DNA of 64,000 nucleotides from Dryas octopetala (GCA_963921425.1 OY992833.1:30862698-30926697), one strand, 5' to 3'. Numbered from the stretch's first letter, positions 1 through 11,600 are shown. The notes: generated by a model not told the origin, from the letters alone. Numbers and translations: made by a program.

Positions 1-265
1 CACCTGTTTACTAATTGAACCTGCAGATCGAGTGAGTTTATTAATTTAAGGAGATTAATCATCAGAAATCAATTCGATCAGTTGATCATGATCCATGAAT
101 CATGCCCATGTCTGTTAAGACTGTTATATCCAAAAGCTAGCTGCTCTAAGTGCAAGTTAGTGCCTAGCTAATTACAACAGGGTTCAGAATACTAGCTGTA
201 TTAATCAATTTAATTAAGTGATCGATTGATGATATAGGATGAGTGTTTGTTGTGATGTGTAGTAG
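1..265 (+). other. Probable intron of the universal stress protein gene
   Basis: This stretch is AT-rich and I see no coding potential that joins the downstream frame. It ends in AG at 264-265, directly before the first recognisable exon of the stress-protein gene. The 5' exon or exons of that gene, which would encode the start of the nucleotide-binding fold, should lie left of the window edge. Confidence 0.45.
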
Positions 266-1021
266 GAATGCTTCCAAAAAGTAAAGTGAGTCCAAAGCTG
301 GTGGAGAACTACATGGCCCAAGAAAGAGACACAAGGAAGAAGCTCCTTGACAAATATGTGGATGCATGTTCAACTGCCAAGGTACAAATTCCAGGCCCCA
401 ATTAACATAGTTAATAACTTAATATATGGGTGAGAACATACGTATATTCAAATTCATCTCTCATATATATTGTAAGGTATCAAAAATTAATATGGAACAC
501 AGGTTAAGGTGGATATTATACTTATTGAGAGTGATACAGTTGCCAAGGCTATCCTAGACCTTATTCCTACTCATAACATAACAAAGCTAGTTGTTGGAAC
601 CACCAAATCCAGTATGAGGTACATATATATACACCACTACAACTCTGTTTGAAAACATTTTAAATTTCCAAATGAAAGCACTATTTATTTTGTTGCTGTT
701 ACAATTAATGATCATCATTGTATTTTATTGATATAGTTCTTGTTTGTGTAATTAAGGAAATTGAGGTCCAAGAAAGGAAATGGGATAGCGAATCAGATCC
801 TACGAAACGCACCTGAAACCTGCGATGTCAAGATCATATGCAAGGGAACGGAAGTAGTGATTGATGATCGGATGAATATCAACTGGTCGCGTTCCGTATC
901 TACAAATTCCTTGTCTACGCAAGAGGAAGATCAAGAAGTACCAATCTCACCACATGATAATAAAGAAGTCACACCCCCATCAGGAGTACTTCAGGACACT
1001 ACTTTAAATGGATACAAGTAG
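266..1021 (+). CDS. Universal stress protein (USP)-type domain protein, 3' part
   Basis: I read exons 266-381, 503-618 and 757-1021. Phases close across both introns: AAG|GT, then ATG AG|GT, then AG|G AAA. The peptide runs from GMLPKSKVSP through VKVDIILIESD and NITKLVVGTT to KLRSKKGNGIANQIL. This matches the second half of the plant USP fold found alone or in front of U-box kinases: a beta strand VDIILIE, then KLVVGTT. Upstream exons are outside the window, so whether a kinase or U-box was ever attached cannot be judged; the gene ends here without one. The first exon enters in phase 2 (xGA ATG), so ATG 268 is probably internal. The present stop TAG (1019-1021) is the first trinucleotide of a MITE. 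An in-frame continuation survives beyond the element at 1700-1732. Confidence 0.7.
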
Positions 1022-1691
1022 GGGTGTGTTTCGGACGGATCGGATCGGAAATAGGATATTTTAATTCCAATCCAAAAAATTTCGAAATGAAATTTCTATT
1101 CCAAAAAATAGGAATTTCAACATCTCATTCCAATTCGGAATTTTTGGATTTTTTCGGAATTTCACATTTTCGGAACTTTCGGATAAAAATTTGAAATTTT
1201 CAGATAAAAAATCGGAATCTTCACGTTACTTTTTGTTATTAGTAAAAATAAAAAACAAAAATTAGTAATTACACGTACAAAAAATGTGGGTGCTTTTGTT
1301 AGCATTTATGTTATTATGATACAAATATATTTATAATATACATATGTTTATATTAATAGTATTAGTCTTTTTTTTTTTTAATATATATGTATGTGTATGT
1401 TTGAAACAAATAACAAATTAATGAAATATATAATAAAAAACTAAATAAATGATATAATATTAATATAAATACGGAATAAATTGGCATAATTTCAAAAATA
1501 TTGAATCAGAATGCCTTTGGAAAATTTCGAATCGAAATTTACAGATACATTTCAATTCCAATCCAATTTTTTTCAGAATTTTCAGAATTCGGCATTTTCG
1601 AATTTCGGATTTGATTCGGACGTTTCAAAATTGGAAATTTTTGGATTGGAATCGGTCGGATTCAGATTTTCCAATCCAAATCACACCCCTA
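1019..1691. mobile_element. hAT-type MITE (673 bp)
   Basis: The ends are inverted: TAGGGGTGTG on the left and CACACCCCTA on the right. The inner sequence is full of GGAATTTC/GAAATTCC-type motifs that fold on each other. An imperfect 8-bp target duplication flanks it: gatacaag (1011-1018) and ggcacaag (1692-1699), 6 of 8 identical. An 8-bp duplication with TAGGGGTG ends fits a non-autonomous hAT element. It carries no transposase ORF. It sits exactly at the 3' end of the stress-protein coding region and supplies its stop codon. Confidence 0.75.
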
Positions 1692-1699
1692 GGCACAAG

Positions 1700-1732
1700 C
1701 CAACATGGAGGGGGATACTAAAACCCAAATAA
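1700..1732 (+). pseudogene. Displaced original C-terminal codons of the USP gene
   Basis: If the MITE and one copy of its 8-bp target duplication are removed, the frame runs from AAG at 1016-1018 into CCA at 1700 and continues PTWRGILKPK to a TAA at 1730-1732. Ten extra codons therefore probably ended the ancestral protein. The remaining 1733-1961 is AT-rich and shows nothing recognisable apart from the converging 3' end of the minus-strand gene. Confidence 0.5.
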
Positions 1733-1961
1733 CTAGTACGTGCTTGATTTTGTTGCCTAATTTTAATGTTTTCAGAGTGATAAGATTGGCTGGCTAAGTA
1801 ATATATGATATATGTCTGTAAAATTAGTGAAAACTACAAAATTATTGGACAATATGCCACACCTTAATTGCACATAGATATACATATATAGAGCTTAATT
1901 GATCATATTCTGTTCGTAAATAGAAAATGTATGCATTTTCACTGTACAACTATAACATATA

Positions 1962-4605
1962 TCAGTCTACAACTCCAGTTCTGGCATACTTTTCAATCTG
2001 TGAAATGTCAACGATTCTAACCATACCACTTGCTATGAGAAATCTGCAAAGAATCAGTGAATTAATTAATTGATCAATCATTTAAGAATATTCCTATTTG
2101 CTATTCTTATTCTATGAATTTGAATAAATATATAGGAGTCAACTGGGGGCAATGGGACGTACTTATCAAGAAGAGCTCTTGTCATGCTTTGGCAACAACC
2201 AGGCACAGATGATTGCATATTTACTGCAATATTTGGGTTGTGAATGCTCTGCCGAATATGTACCCAACCATGTTGTCCATGTTCCTCATCTGATACTTTT
2301 GCCCTGAAACGTACAACTTTTATTAATTAAAAGCTCCACAAATATTATAACACACACACACACACACAGATTTATAATCAAATCAATCATTCAATTTTCA
2401 AACTCACTGTACATATAGCACCTGTACATGTGAGCGTCAACTGCAGAAGCCGAGGTATCATTTGAGTCTACCAGACACCCTTCGCTGACCCAACAATCTC
2501 CACACGAATCTAATTCCCACCCTTCAAGTCTCCCTTCCTACAAGTCAATGTTGAATGTTAGTTTCTTATAATTAACTAAAAGTGTTGAGGCATGCATATC
2601 CCACATCAGAAATGTAAAATCTTGCGTCATGTACCTCAATGTACTCGCGGAATGTTTCAATGGCCTCAATGGCTTTTTCTTTTGCATATCTGGGCTCAGA
2701 GACTACATTCATCCTTAGCAATATGGACTCTGATGGTTCTTCAAGATCTTTTATGATACTACCAATCCCTTCATCCGATCCTGCAAGCTTCATGCGTACC
2801 ATCTCAATGATGATTTTCACCACCATGTAAGCCCCTATACAATACAATTAATCAAATTTATAAAAAGCACAAATTAAATGCATGCTAACCCATAATACTA
2901 AGTTAAGTACAAACCATCATCAAGGAAATGGTTCTCTTTGAGAGCACCATGTCCAGATGTTTCCATCATGAGATGAGTTTCAATGCCCTCCTTGTTCAGC
3001 TGGACTCCCTTATCAACCACATTTCTGTAGCCAACTCGGTACAAGCAATGGTGACCTCCTCTGTTCGTGATGAATCTTGTAAGTGCCATACTTGTACGAG
3101 CATCGGTCACTATGGTTGTTCCAGGGTGTTCGCTTAGTACAATAGCAGAAATCAGAGCAATAAGCCTGTCACCATTAATGGGGCTGCCTTTGTTATCTAC
3201 AACACCACTGCGGTCCACATCAGTGTCGAAAACAATTCCAAGATCAGCTGAGTTTTCTAGCACTGCAGCTCTGGTAACTGCCATGGCAGTTTTGTCCTCT
3301 GGGTTGGGGATGTGGTTGGGGAACATCCCATCTGGGTTAAGGTGTAGAGAGCCAAAGGTGTCTGCTCCAAGTTTGTCTAACACATCCCATGTGAAGAAGC
3401 CTCCTGATCCATTACCAGCATTCACTATTATCTGCATTTAGGGGGAATTGAAAGAAAAATGGTGTCATGATCGTATCATTCATTAAAGACTAAAGTACTA
3501 ATTAAAAATAGCTAGCTAAATTGGAAACCTGAAATCCTTGGAGTGGAGTGTCATAATGTAATGGATGGTTCACTCTCTCCTTGATAATGTCTCGGAGGTG
3601 CTTCGCGTAAGTGCTCATGAAATCAACTCTTGATGGAGGAACATTAAGCAATGTTGACACTTTGGTGAGCCGATTGGCATATTTTCGGGCAGCTTTATCG
3701 CATATCTCTTCCACTTCTGGGGAGCTCAATCCCCCTCTCTTGGTGAAGAACTTGAGACCATTGCGGGTGTAAGGTAAGTGAGAGGCGGTCATCTGCAATA
3801 ATAACATCCAATCTCAGATCTCATCACTTCAATCGTATTACATCTTAAGGGAATTGACTCAATACAAGTGTGTTTTCAAGTACATATGCCTTATAAGCTT
3901 CGTCTAAATTCATATTTAAGAATTGAATTGTACAAGAATGCTTGCAATCTTTCATATATGTATAGGCAGCTGCCTTCTGCTACCATTTTATATTTTGGAA
4001 TTCTGGTTTATGGTAGAAGATGTTAATTCACATATATATTTGTAGATTTGCTCTGTGTATGCTACCATGATTGAAGCGTCATAGGCAAATGGAGGCAAAA
4101 TTGTACTCATGAAGCAGGCAGGTGTGGTTGCAAGTCCCATATCAAAGGCCAAACAACCAGCACGACCAAGACCTGAAAACACAGCTACACTCAAAGACCC
4201 TCCTGATATCCGCGGGTCTCTGCCAAGGGACACCCTAACATTCTCCACAGGTTGCCCTCGCTCCTTCTCCAAGCCATTGATAACCCACTCGCCAAAACTC
4301 TCTGCAATGGCCTCCACAGCCGGCGGCATTAGGTCCACTGTCCGTCCCTTCTCGCCTTCCAAGGCCACCCCACGAACGTCAGACCCATTTTGGAGCCTCC
4401 GAATACTGTCCATCTCTTCATCCGCCACAACTTCATTGTAGTACTTGGCAGTGCTAGAAGATTTTACACATAAAAATTTAGTCACTGGCAATGAATATGG
4501 AAAACTAAGGTTTTTGTGGGATGTTTTGGCTGCTGACTTTGAGGGGAAGCTTGGCTTTTGAGAATTGTTTTGCAAAGATATTGAAGAAGTTGAAGTGGAA
4601 GCCAT
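1962..4605 (-). CDS. Alpha-D-phosphohexomutase family protein, plastid type (PGM/PMM/GlmM-like)
   Basis: Seven exons on the minus strand: 4605-4066, 3792-3529, 3431-2915, 2834-2635, 2537-2422, 2303-2163 and 2043-1962. They give 1860 nt (619 aa) with all phases closed. The first 45 or so residues are rich in Ser, Thr and Lys and poor in acidic residues, like a chloroplast transit peptide. Family landmarks are the phosphoserine loop MTASHLP (Ser184), the Mg-binding loop DTDVDR (residues 337-342) and the sugar-binding loop METSGH (424-429). The C-terminal phosphate-binding loop is aberrant: RQSIHNPN (about residue 563) where active mutases usually have R-x-S-G-T-E-P. It resembles, from memory, Arabidopsis At1g70820/At5g17530-type proteins, whose substrate I cannot name. 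Phosphosugar mutase activity is inferred, not shown. Confidence 0.9.
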
Positions 4606-5440
4606 TGGTTAATTCTGATTCTGCTCAATTTGGCGCCCTTGTTTTTTTTCAAAAGCTTTTGAGGAGGGAATTTTTTGGCCGAACAAACAAGTTTAGAAGA
4701 TAAGATATCTGAATAAACTATAACCTTACAAATTCAATATCTATACAAGAGTAGAAAAATATCTTTGAACAAAATTCCAAATGCCTAGACTTTTTTTCAT
4801 GTCTTCTCGTTTTGTTGATGTGCTATTGATATTTCTGCATTAGATGGCATATTCTTGCATAATACCATACCATGCTTGCACGTTTAAAACATTTCTCATC
4901 AGTCAGGGGCAGACCATTGGAAGAGTCCTGCTAGAATTGTGGTGTGGTTCAAATTTCTGCAGGTCTTGTATTGTATTGGTGACAGTAACACAGAAATTTT
5001 CCACTGGAGAATGAATTTCGTTTTGGTGTAGGTGAAGGATGAGAATTCATCAGAAAGTGACCCCCTCCTGCAGGATTTGGCCCATACATGTTTTTATGCA
5101 TAATAATCATACAAGAAATTTGAAGCAGGTTGTTCGGTACTTGTATGAATTGGTAGCACGAATTGAATATTGCTGTTGGCTTTGGATGAATTGTGCATAG
5201 TTGATGAAGTTGCAAATAAATTGGTAAAGTAAATACACAGTGCATGTAGATTTAAGAACAAGATCCAACCAAACATTATTTGAGTTACATGATTGATAAT
5301 TTTACATGGAAGAAAATACATAAAACTCATTTCAAGCAGAGGACATGATGCTTGAACCCTAAATATATATATGTTTTATATTATATATATACATTACAAA
5401 ACAGAAGAGAGCAAAGAAATTTAGGTGGTACCTAGTACAC
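4606..5440. other. Intergenic: phosphohexomutase upstream region and CAR-gene 3' side
   Basis: No supported gene lies here. The part next to 4605 should hold the 5' leader and promoter of the minus-strand mutase gene. The part next to 5440 should hold the 3' UTR of the C2 gene. Short ORFs on both strands have no recognisable domain. Confidence 0.5.
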
Positions 5441-5953
5441 CTACACATCTGCTATACCTTGACTACCTGGAAGATCGATCCACTCAATCTGAAGCACAAT
5501 TTCACCGCAGTCCACGTTTTTCAATTTGATAATCATGTCCTGAACAATCTTGCCATTGTTCCAAACACAACAGCTCTCAGAGGAGAGGCAATTTTCCCTG
5601 GTGGGCTGAATTTTCTTGACCGCACACCCATTTGGGAGGGCCTCCAAACCCTGTACCATTTTCAGGCACTCAACGTAGGGTTTGATGTCAATCTCTGCAT
5701 CACCCATTTCGTCATCGACGGTGAGGGTGTCTTTGTCGAACGCTGTTAGACGAATGGGTTCGTCAAGATTTGTTATAGAAAGGGTCAGTTCCTCGTTCCA
5801 CTGAGGATTGCAATTATTTTTGATGACTCCAGTCTTCAACTTCTGCTCACCCATTGTGACCATCACATAAGGGTCACTTGTCCTCGTATCACGAACAGCC
5901 AAGTTAATACCTCGCCTGATCCGAAGCCTCAGAAGTCCCAGAATACTGTTCAT
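5441..5953 (-). CDS. C2-domain ABA-related (CAR)-type protein
   Basis: A single open frame of 170 aa starts at ATG 5953-5951. One C2 domain spans about residues 5-105: LGLLRLRIRRGINLAVRD, then SDPYVMVTMG, NPQWNEEL and FDKDTLTVDDEMGD. The calcium-binding acidic residues are in place (Asp22, Asp27, Asp73, Asp75, Asp81). The lysine- and cysteine-containing C-terminal third and the ending EIVLQIEWIDLPGS are typical of plant CAR/GAP1-type small C2 proteins, which bind membrane lipids in a calcium-dependent way and recruit ABA receptors. That role is family knowledge, not seen here. Length fits the family (about 165-185 aa). I see no intron inside the ORF. The promoter side faces the foldback element at 6684-7374 and the retrotransposon. 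Confidence 0.9.
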   Translation of the reverse strand: MNSILGLLRLRIRRGINLAVRDTRTSDPYVMVTMGEQKLKTGVIKNNCNPQWNEELTLSITNLDEPIRLTAFDKDTLTVDDEMGDAEIDIKPYVECLKMVQGLEALPNGCAVKKIQPTRENCLSSESCCVWNNGKIVQDMIIKLKNVDCGEIVLQIEWIDLPGSQGIADV

Positions 5954-6029
5954 TTTTGCAACACAAACGCAACCTTTGTGGTCTGAACTTTCTGGGTTTT
6001 TTATATACCCAGAAAAGCATGTCCCTCAG

Positions 6030-6040
6030 CTTATATAAAA
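6030..6040 (-). promoter_or_regulatory. Candidate TATA box of the CAR-type gene
   Basis: A TTATATAAAA motif lies about 80 bp upstream of the CAR start codon on the minus strand (read there as TTTTATATAA). The distance would suit a short 5' leader. A second TATATA (6001-6006) is closer to the ATG and less likely. Confidence 0.4.
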
Positions 6041-6542
6041 CGCTACAGAGTCCGAGTGAAAGCTTGTGAAAACCGTGCAAATGTCAATATGGCAACCATC
6101 AAAATGGAATCTCATTGATTTTTATTCAACGTGTCTGCTTCTGATTTGACATAACAAATGGCGAAAAAATGGGGGTCGCCATTGACTTCACAGGAATTGG
6201 TAGTGGGCTTGTGTTCCGCCGCCCTTCACGCTTTGCCAATCCTAAATTTGAAACGCGACAAAGGATAGGGTCCAGGGATATTTGGTATTATTGGGCTTGG
6301 TGTACGGGTTTTCATTTGGTCTACATTTGGTTTGGATCGGCCCATCTAATTCTTTTAAATTCTGGCTCCAGGCCCAGATAGGCCCGTCCTCAATGCTAAA
6401 GTTTCATGTAGATAGGCCCATTTTCCGGCATTCTAAATATTACGGTTATATACATCCATATGTTTATCCCTTTTATCACGTGACGTGCAATATTCCTTAA
6501 TGAGAAATGAGTAAAACTTAATTATTGTGGGTATATATATCT

Positions 6543-6597
6543 TACGTGTCTATCTTTCACATCATGTATTTAAACACGTGATGAGAATGATAGACAC
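6543..6597. repeat. Imperfect inverted repeat
   Basis: GTGTCTATC near 6547 is mirrored by GATAGACAC near 6588-6596. CACATCATG and CACGTGATG form a second, inner pair around the AT-rich centre TATTTAAA. It could form a hairpin, or be the remains of a small foldback element. The AGGTGTA / TACACACCT pair at about 6600-6668 is also inverted. No target duplication was found. Confidence 0.4.
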
Positions 6598-6683
6598 ATT
6601 AGGTGTATAAACTAATAATAGATACATTTTTTTCAATAAGATATATAAAAAATAAGTGTACACACCTAATACATATAAATATA

Positions 6684-7374
6684 GGACAAGGATCCTCTGC
6701 CAAACTTTTCCTACCAAACTTGTGCCAGCCTTTTGATCTTGACCATTGAAAGGATCCAATGGTCATGACTGAACAACATTTTTAAGGCCAACCTACTATA
6801 TAAAAATAAAACTAAAATAAAAAAATGCAGAAACAATTCTCAGCCCCATCCCCAACTCACCTCCCTCCCTCTCCGGCCACCAGCAGCCCCACCGCCGGCG
6901 ACCCCACTGCTGCATCTCTCTGAGAGAGCGCTCAAGCTAAAACAAGAAATATGAGATTTGGGAAGGGGAAGAAAGAGAAAAGGCGATCTAAAAGTGTGAA
7001 AACGTCACGGATTTGCAGAGAGAGTGAGAGTCAAAGCTCTTTCACAAAGGCTTTTGTTTCTCTCTCTTAATCCCTCCCTTCAATCCTTCTCTTCTTTTCT
7101 TTCTTTCTATTTTTAAATCCAAAATTTTCTTTTTAGAGAGAGATGCAGCAGTGGGGTCGCCGGCGGTGGGGCTGCTGGTGGCCGGAGAGGGAGGGAGGTG
7201 AGTTGGGGATGGGCTGAGAATTGTTTCTGCATTTTTTTTATTTTAGTTTTATTTTTATATAGTAGGTTGGCCTTAAAAATGTTGTGCAGTCATGACCATT
7301 GGATCCTTTCAATGGTCAAGATCAAAAGGCTGGCACAAGTCTGGTAGGAAAAGTTTGGCAGAGGATCCTTGTCC
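6684..7374. mobile_element. Foldback element with long terminal inverted repeats (691 bp)
   Basis: The left arm (6684-6921) and right arm (about 7135-7374) are near-perfect reverse complements of roughly 240 bp, starting GGACAAGGATCCTCTGCC and ending with its complement. The spacer 6922-7134 is purine-rich on its left and pyrimidine-rich on its right, so it can also fold. There is no transposase ORF. Long arms of this size suggest a non-autonomous Mutator-like (MULE-type) foldback element. I could not find a clean target duplication, so the class is uncertain. It lies about 730 bp upstream of the CAR-type gene. Confidence 0.75.
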
Positions 7375-7469
7375 AAATTTTATTCTTGTAAGTTCTAACA
7401 TCAATAGTTACAAGCAACTGCCATATTTCAAGATGAAGGCAGCTGACACTTTGTTCATGAATTACTTTG

Positions 7470-8522
7470 TGTTTGTGGGAAAATCCACATCAATCCGAAC
7501 AGCTAATCACAGCTCGACACGTGGCTGGTCAACATCCACTTCGGAGTTGACTCTCAGTGGTCAAAACTTTGACCCCCACGTCATCACCACTCGGCATCGC
7601 CTATGCCAGCTCAGACCGGATCTCCACGCCGGCCCTCCATGTTCGGTCCGAGCCGAACCGATGATCTTCCATGGGATCGAGTGTCCATCTTCCCACGATC
7701 ATCCCGGTCCGGCTCGGCTCGGCACAGGAGATGGCCTCTTTTCGGGTTCTGGCGTCGACCAGTTAGAGCTCGGAAAGACCCCCAGTCTATGGGACCGGCT
7801 CGGCCTGGAATCCCATGCCCGATCCGACCACACATGGACTTCGTGTCTTCACATGAAAACATGTGTTCGTATCGGCTCGGCTCGGCTCTCCGCCGCCATT
7901 CCCAGGAAGATCACGATGGGACGAACCGCCACACTTGAATGCGCCTGACACAATCTTCTGACAGACAGAATATCAGGCTTGCATTCATGACTGCTGGACA
8001 GTTTGCCTGCACCTTCCAACCTTGCATTCAATGCAGCATTCAATGCTGAGGAAGCAAGCAGCTGAGCATGCAACTAGGTCTGACCAGGTGCGTGGGTCTC
8101 TGGCAACCATTCATTCACATGCAGGTAACTTATTCATTAAGTTTTCCTTTGCCTATATAAGGCACCACATATGCACAAAATGAAGCATCTAGCAATCTAT
8201 CAATACACACGCTAAACACTTTGCATTTCCATCCAAAAAAGAGCCTACCCAACTTGCTGAGAATAATCCAGAACATTTGCCTTGTTCTTCCCATTCTCCC
8301 AAGTTCTTCCTTTGTTCTTCCTCATCCACCATCAAACACCACCACTGATTTCATCATCGGAGTGTGTTTGGCTGGTACCACACCGGTCCATCTCCTTTGA
8401 TCTTGTTTTTGTCTACAGGAAGATCTCAACCAGCATCCACTTCATCATCCAGCGAAGCACTTGATCAGCCAGATCAGCATATCTAAGTTGTTGCATCTAC
8501 CTTACGAGAATTTGCATCAACA
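7470..8522 (+). repeat. 5' LTR
   Basis: It begins TGTTTGTGGG and ends CAACA, with a TATA box at 8154-8160 (CCTATATAAGG) that should start the genomic transcript. GC-rich TCGGCTCGG motifs recur in the U3 part. Open frames in the LTR (for example 7603-7938) are unlikely to be genes: they repeat in the 3' LTR and match no family. Confidence 0.95.
8154..8160 (+). promoter_or_regulatory. TATA box of the 5' LTR promoter
   Basis: TATATAA in the context TTTGCCTATATAAGGCACC lies about 370 bp before the LTR end. The same sequence is at 19350-19356 in the 3' LTR. Confidence 0.65.
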
Positions 8523-8524
8523 GA

Positions 8525-8543
8525 TTGGCGCCGTCTGTGGGAA
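8525..8543 (+). promoter_or_regulatory. Primer-binding site
   Basis: TTGGCGCCGTCTGTGGGAA follows the 5' LTR by two bases. The core TGGCGCCGT is complementary to the 3' end of plant tRNA-Asp. The rest matches less well, so tRNA-Asp is the best guess for the primer. Confidence 0.7.
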
Positions 8544-8605
8544 GCTGACTTCAGCCGTTGTGTTCATCACCGCAAACGCTAAGCTCTTCCTCCACGCAAG
8601 TCATC

Positions 8606-11600
8606 ATGACTACCATATTTCGGGACACCAGTTCTTCTTCAGGAGCGTCTCAGAATGATGAACAACATCAGCCTGAGACACCTGAGAAAACGAGGGGAGC
8701 ACAACTCCCCAGGACGCCAAAGTCCAAAGGTTCCTCCAAAATCCGAGCCGCTCACAAACTCCTTAAGGAGAGTCAGCGACATCTGGCCGCTGAGAATGCA
8801 CTCCTGAAGCAGAATAATGAGCTGCTCGCAAAACAGGCCGAGCTGGCCGGGGAACTTGCACGCCACCGTGCTCAACTCGAGAATAGTGGACGATCGGGCT
8901 TCCGATCACGCCGGACCCGAACCGAGGAGGAGGTCCTTTCACCATCTCCTTCTCGGCAAAGCACTCCTGCCGAGCCGAACGACCAGACCGATCAGCAGGA
9001 CTCGGATCACGTCTTCCCGGGCTTCGAGGACATGCCCCCGGCCGAACAGGCCGAATGCCTGAACGCCCACCGTCTTCTTCAGCAAAAACAGGCGGCTTTC
9101 GGGAAACGTGCCCCCAGGAATTCGGGCGGAGACCGTGCCGACCCGAATACAAATCGACGACCCCCGGCCCAATCAAGGTTGGGGGCCAACAGTCCTGCCG
9201 GTTCGGCCGAAACCAGGGGCCCGATTCGGAATAGACTCGGCCCTATCGCCAGTCAGGATCCTTCCCCATCAGGAACTCACTCGGGGAGGCGATCAGTGAG
9301 CGACCGACTGGGGTCCACCATGATCATGTCGGATCGACAACCGGCGAGCGAGAGGCTCACTCGTCAGCCGGTGAGTGAGAGACTCGGCAACCAGGCCGAG
9401 TGCTCAGGGGAAAATGCGGCCGAGCCGACCCCGCCCAATGTGGAAAATCTTGTTCGGACTTTGGTCCAGGACCAGATCCGAAGCGTCCACGATCGGCTCG
9501 GACATGTCGAGGTCTCCAGGGGGTATACCGGTAGAGCCGACCACGGGGAGGAACTTCCCCTCCCGTACACCAGCAGAATCATGGATGCTGAGGTCTCCCG
9601 CGACACCAAGCCCCCCAAGATGGATCAGTACGACGGGGCCAAGGATCCCTACGACCATCTTGACAGCTTCAGATACGCCATGGAGGCCCGCCAGGCATCT
9701 GAAGCCACGAAGTGCAGAATTTTCCCTTCGACCTTGAAGGGCTCGGCTCGGGGTTGGTTCCGAACCTTCCAACCGAACTCCATCGACTCCTTCTCCGACC
9801 TCCGGAGGGCCTTCCTGGCGAGATATCGGGTTGTATCCGAACGACTCTACAACTTGAACGATATGTCGCTCATCAAGCAGCAGGAGGGGGAGAGCCTCAA
9901 GGCCTATCTGATCCGATTCAACATCGAATATACGAAATGCGACGATTGCGACGATAGGTCAGCTAAGAATGCCCTCATGCAAGGCCTGCACGCCGGGGGA
10001 CTCCGTTCCCACTTGATGAGGAATCCTCCCTCCACTTACGATGAGCTTTCTGCCGAAGCCACTAAGTGGGCGCGAGCTGAGGAGTGGGATGCTCAGGTGG
10101 AGGCCCTGAATCCCAGGCCGACCTCGGCCAAGAGGAAGGAGGGAGAGGTTGCAACTCCCAAACCCCAGGTCCAATCCAAGAAGACCAGGACCGAGGAGCC
10201 ACGCCAACTCCTAGGCAAGGGACCCAAGTTTGTCCAGTACACGGAGTACACTCCCCTCAACGCCGGTCTGGAGACAATCTACTCCAAGGTCAAGGACCAA
10301 CTCCCAGTCGCAAGGGAGATCAAGGGACCACCCCCAGATAAAATCAAGGAGGGCGTCTTCTGCAAGTACCATTCCAATCACGGCCACGTCACGGGTGATT
10401 GCTACGCCCTCCGCGACGGGATTGAGACTCTTGCCCGGGCGGGTAAGATCAATCAATTCCTGGCCGGTGGGCCTAGGATACCCAAGGCCGCGCCGAAGAA
10501 GCCCACCAACACCATCGAGGTCCAGGATGCTGCCATCGGATCAATCGGCGGGGGACCAACCTTCGTGGGGAGCTCGAACCGATCCCAGAAGGAGTATGTC
10601 AGACAGGCGGCTCAAGCTCACGAGTCCTTGTCGATCCAGGCAGGTCAGCCCAGCACTTCCAAAAGACAGCGGAAGGACTGGGCGCCGGTCACCTTTGAGC
10701 CGAACGAGGCAAACGAGATCATCTTCCCCCACTATGATCCGGTCGTCATAGTGGCTGAGGTGGCCGGGACAACCATTGCGCGCTCCTTCGTCGATGGAGG
10801 GAGCTCAGTCAACATCCTCTACCACTCTGCGTTCGCGCAGATGGGCATTGGCGAGGATAAGCTGGAGACCGATACACCTGCCTTGGTCGGGTTCGGGGGA
10901 GAAGTGGTTCAGCCCCTCGGACACATTTACCTTCCCCTTTCGCTCGGGAAGGGACCGATCAAGAAGACCTGCATGACGTACTTCATTGTCGTCAAACGGC
11001 CATCAGCCTACAACATCATTCTGGGCAGACCGGCTCTGGTCGACCTTGACTGCATCGTCCATTACGCCAACCTCCTCATCAAATGTCCGGTGGGCGACGA
11101 CTGCATCGTCATTCAGGGAGACCAGTGCTCGGCTCGGTCGTGCTACGCAGCTTCGATCAAGCAGAAGGGTCAGCTGCCGAACTCGCAGGAGCTTGACTCC
11201 ATCGCCGATTCGGGCAGGTGGCCGAGGGCGGAAACATTTGACTTCACTTCCGAGCCGAACCCAGAGTCTCGGCCCCTTCCCGCCGAGGCCTGGGAGGAAG
11301 TGCCGATCTCGGCCGAGACACCGGATCGGCTCGTCCGAGTGGGGACTCAGATCGGCCCCGAACAACGTTCTGCCATCGTTGACTTCCTCCGTGCCAACGC
11401 GGAAGTGTTCGCCTGGTCTTACGATGACATGCCAGGCATATCGTCTGACGTGATCACCCACAGGCTGAACACCGACCCGGGATGCAAACCGGTCCGTCAG
11501 AAGAGGAGGTCATACGATCCGGTCCGATACGCCGCCATGGCTGAAGAGGTAACCAAGTTGCAAAACAACGGGTTCATCCGGGAAGTCAACTACCCCGACT

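Noticed and set aside
4109..4441. 110-codon plus-strand ORF inside phosphohexomutase exon 1
   Set aside because: Shadow of a well-supported minus-strand exon; Pro/Ser/Arg-rich composition without family resemblance.
7292..7948. 218-codon ORF crossing the foldback element and the 5' LTR
   Set aside because: It joins two unrelated mobile elements, has no family match, and its LTR part recurs in the 3' LTR ORF at 18512-19144.
9404..11461. Several long ORFs (70-173 codons) in other frames over gag-pol
   Set aside because: They are shadow frames of a GC-rich coding region and have no domain of their own.
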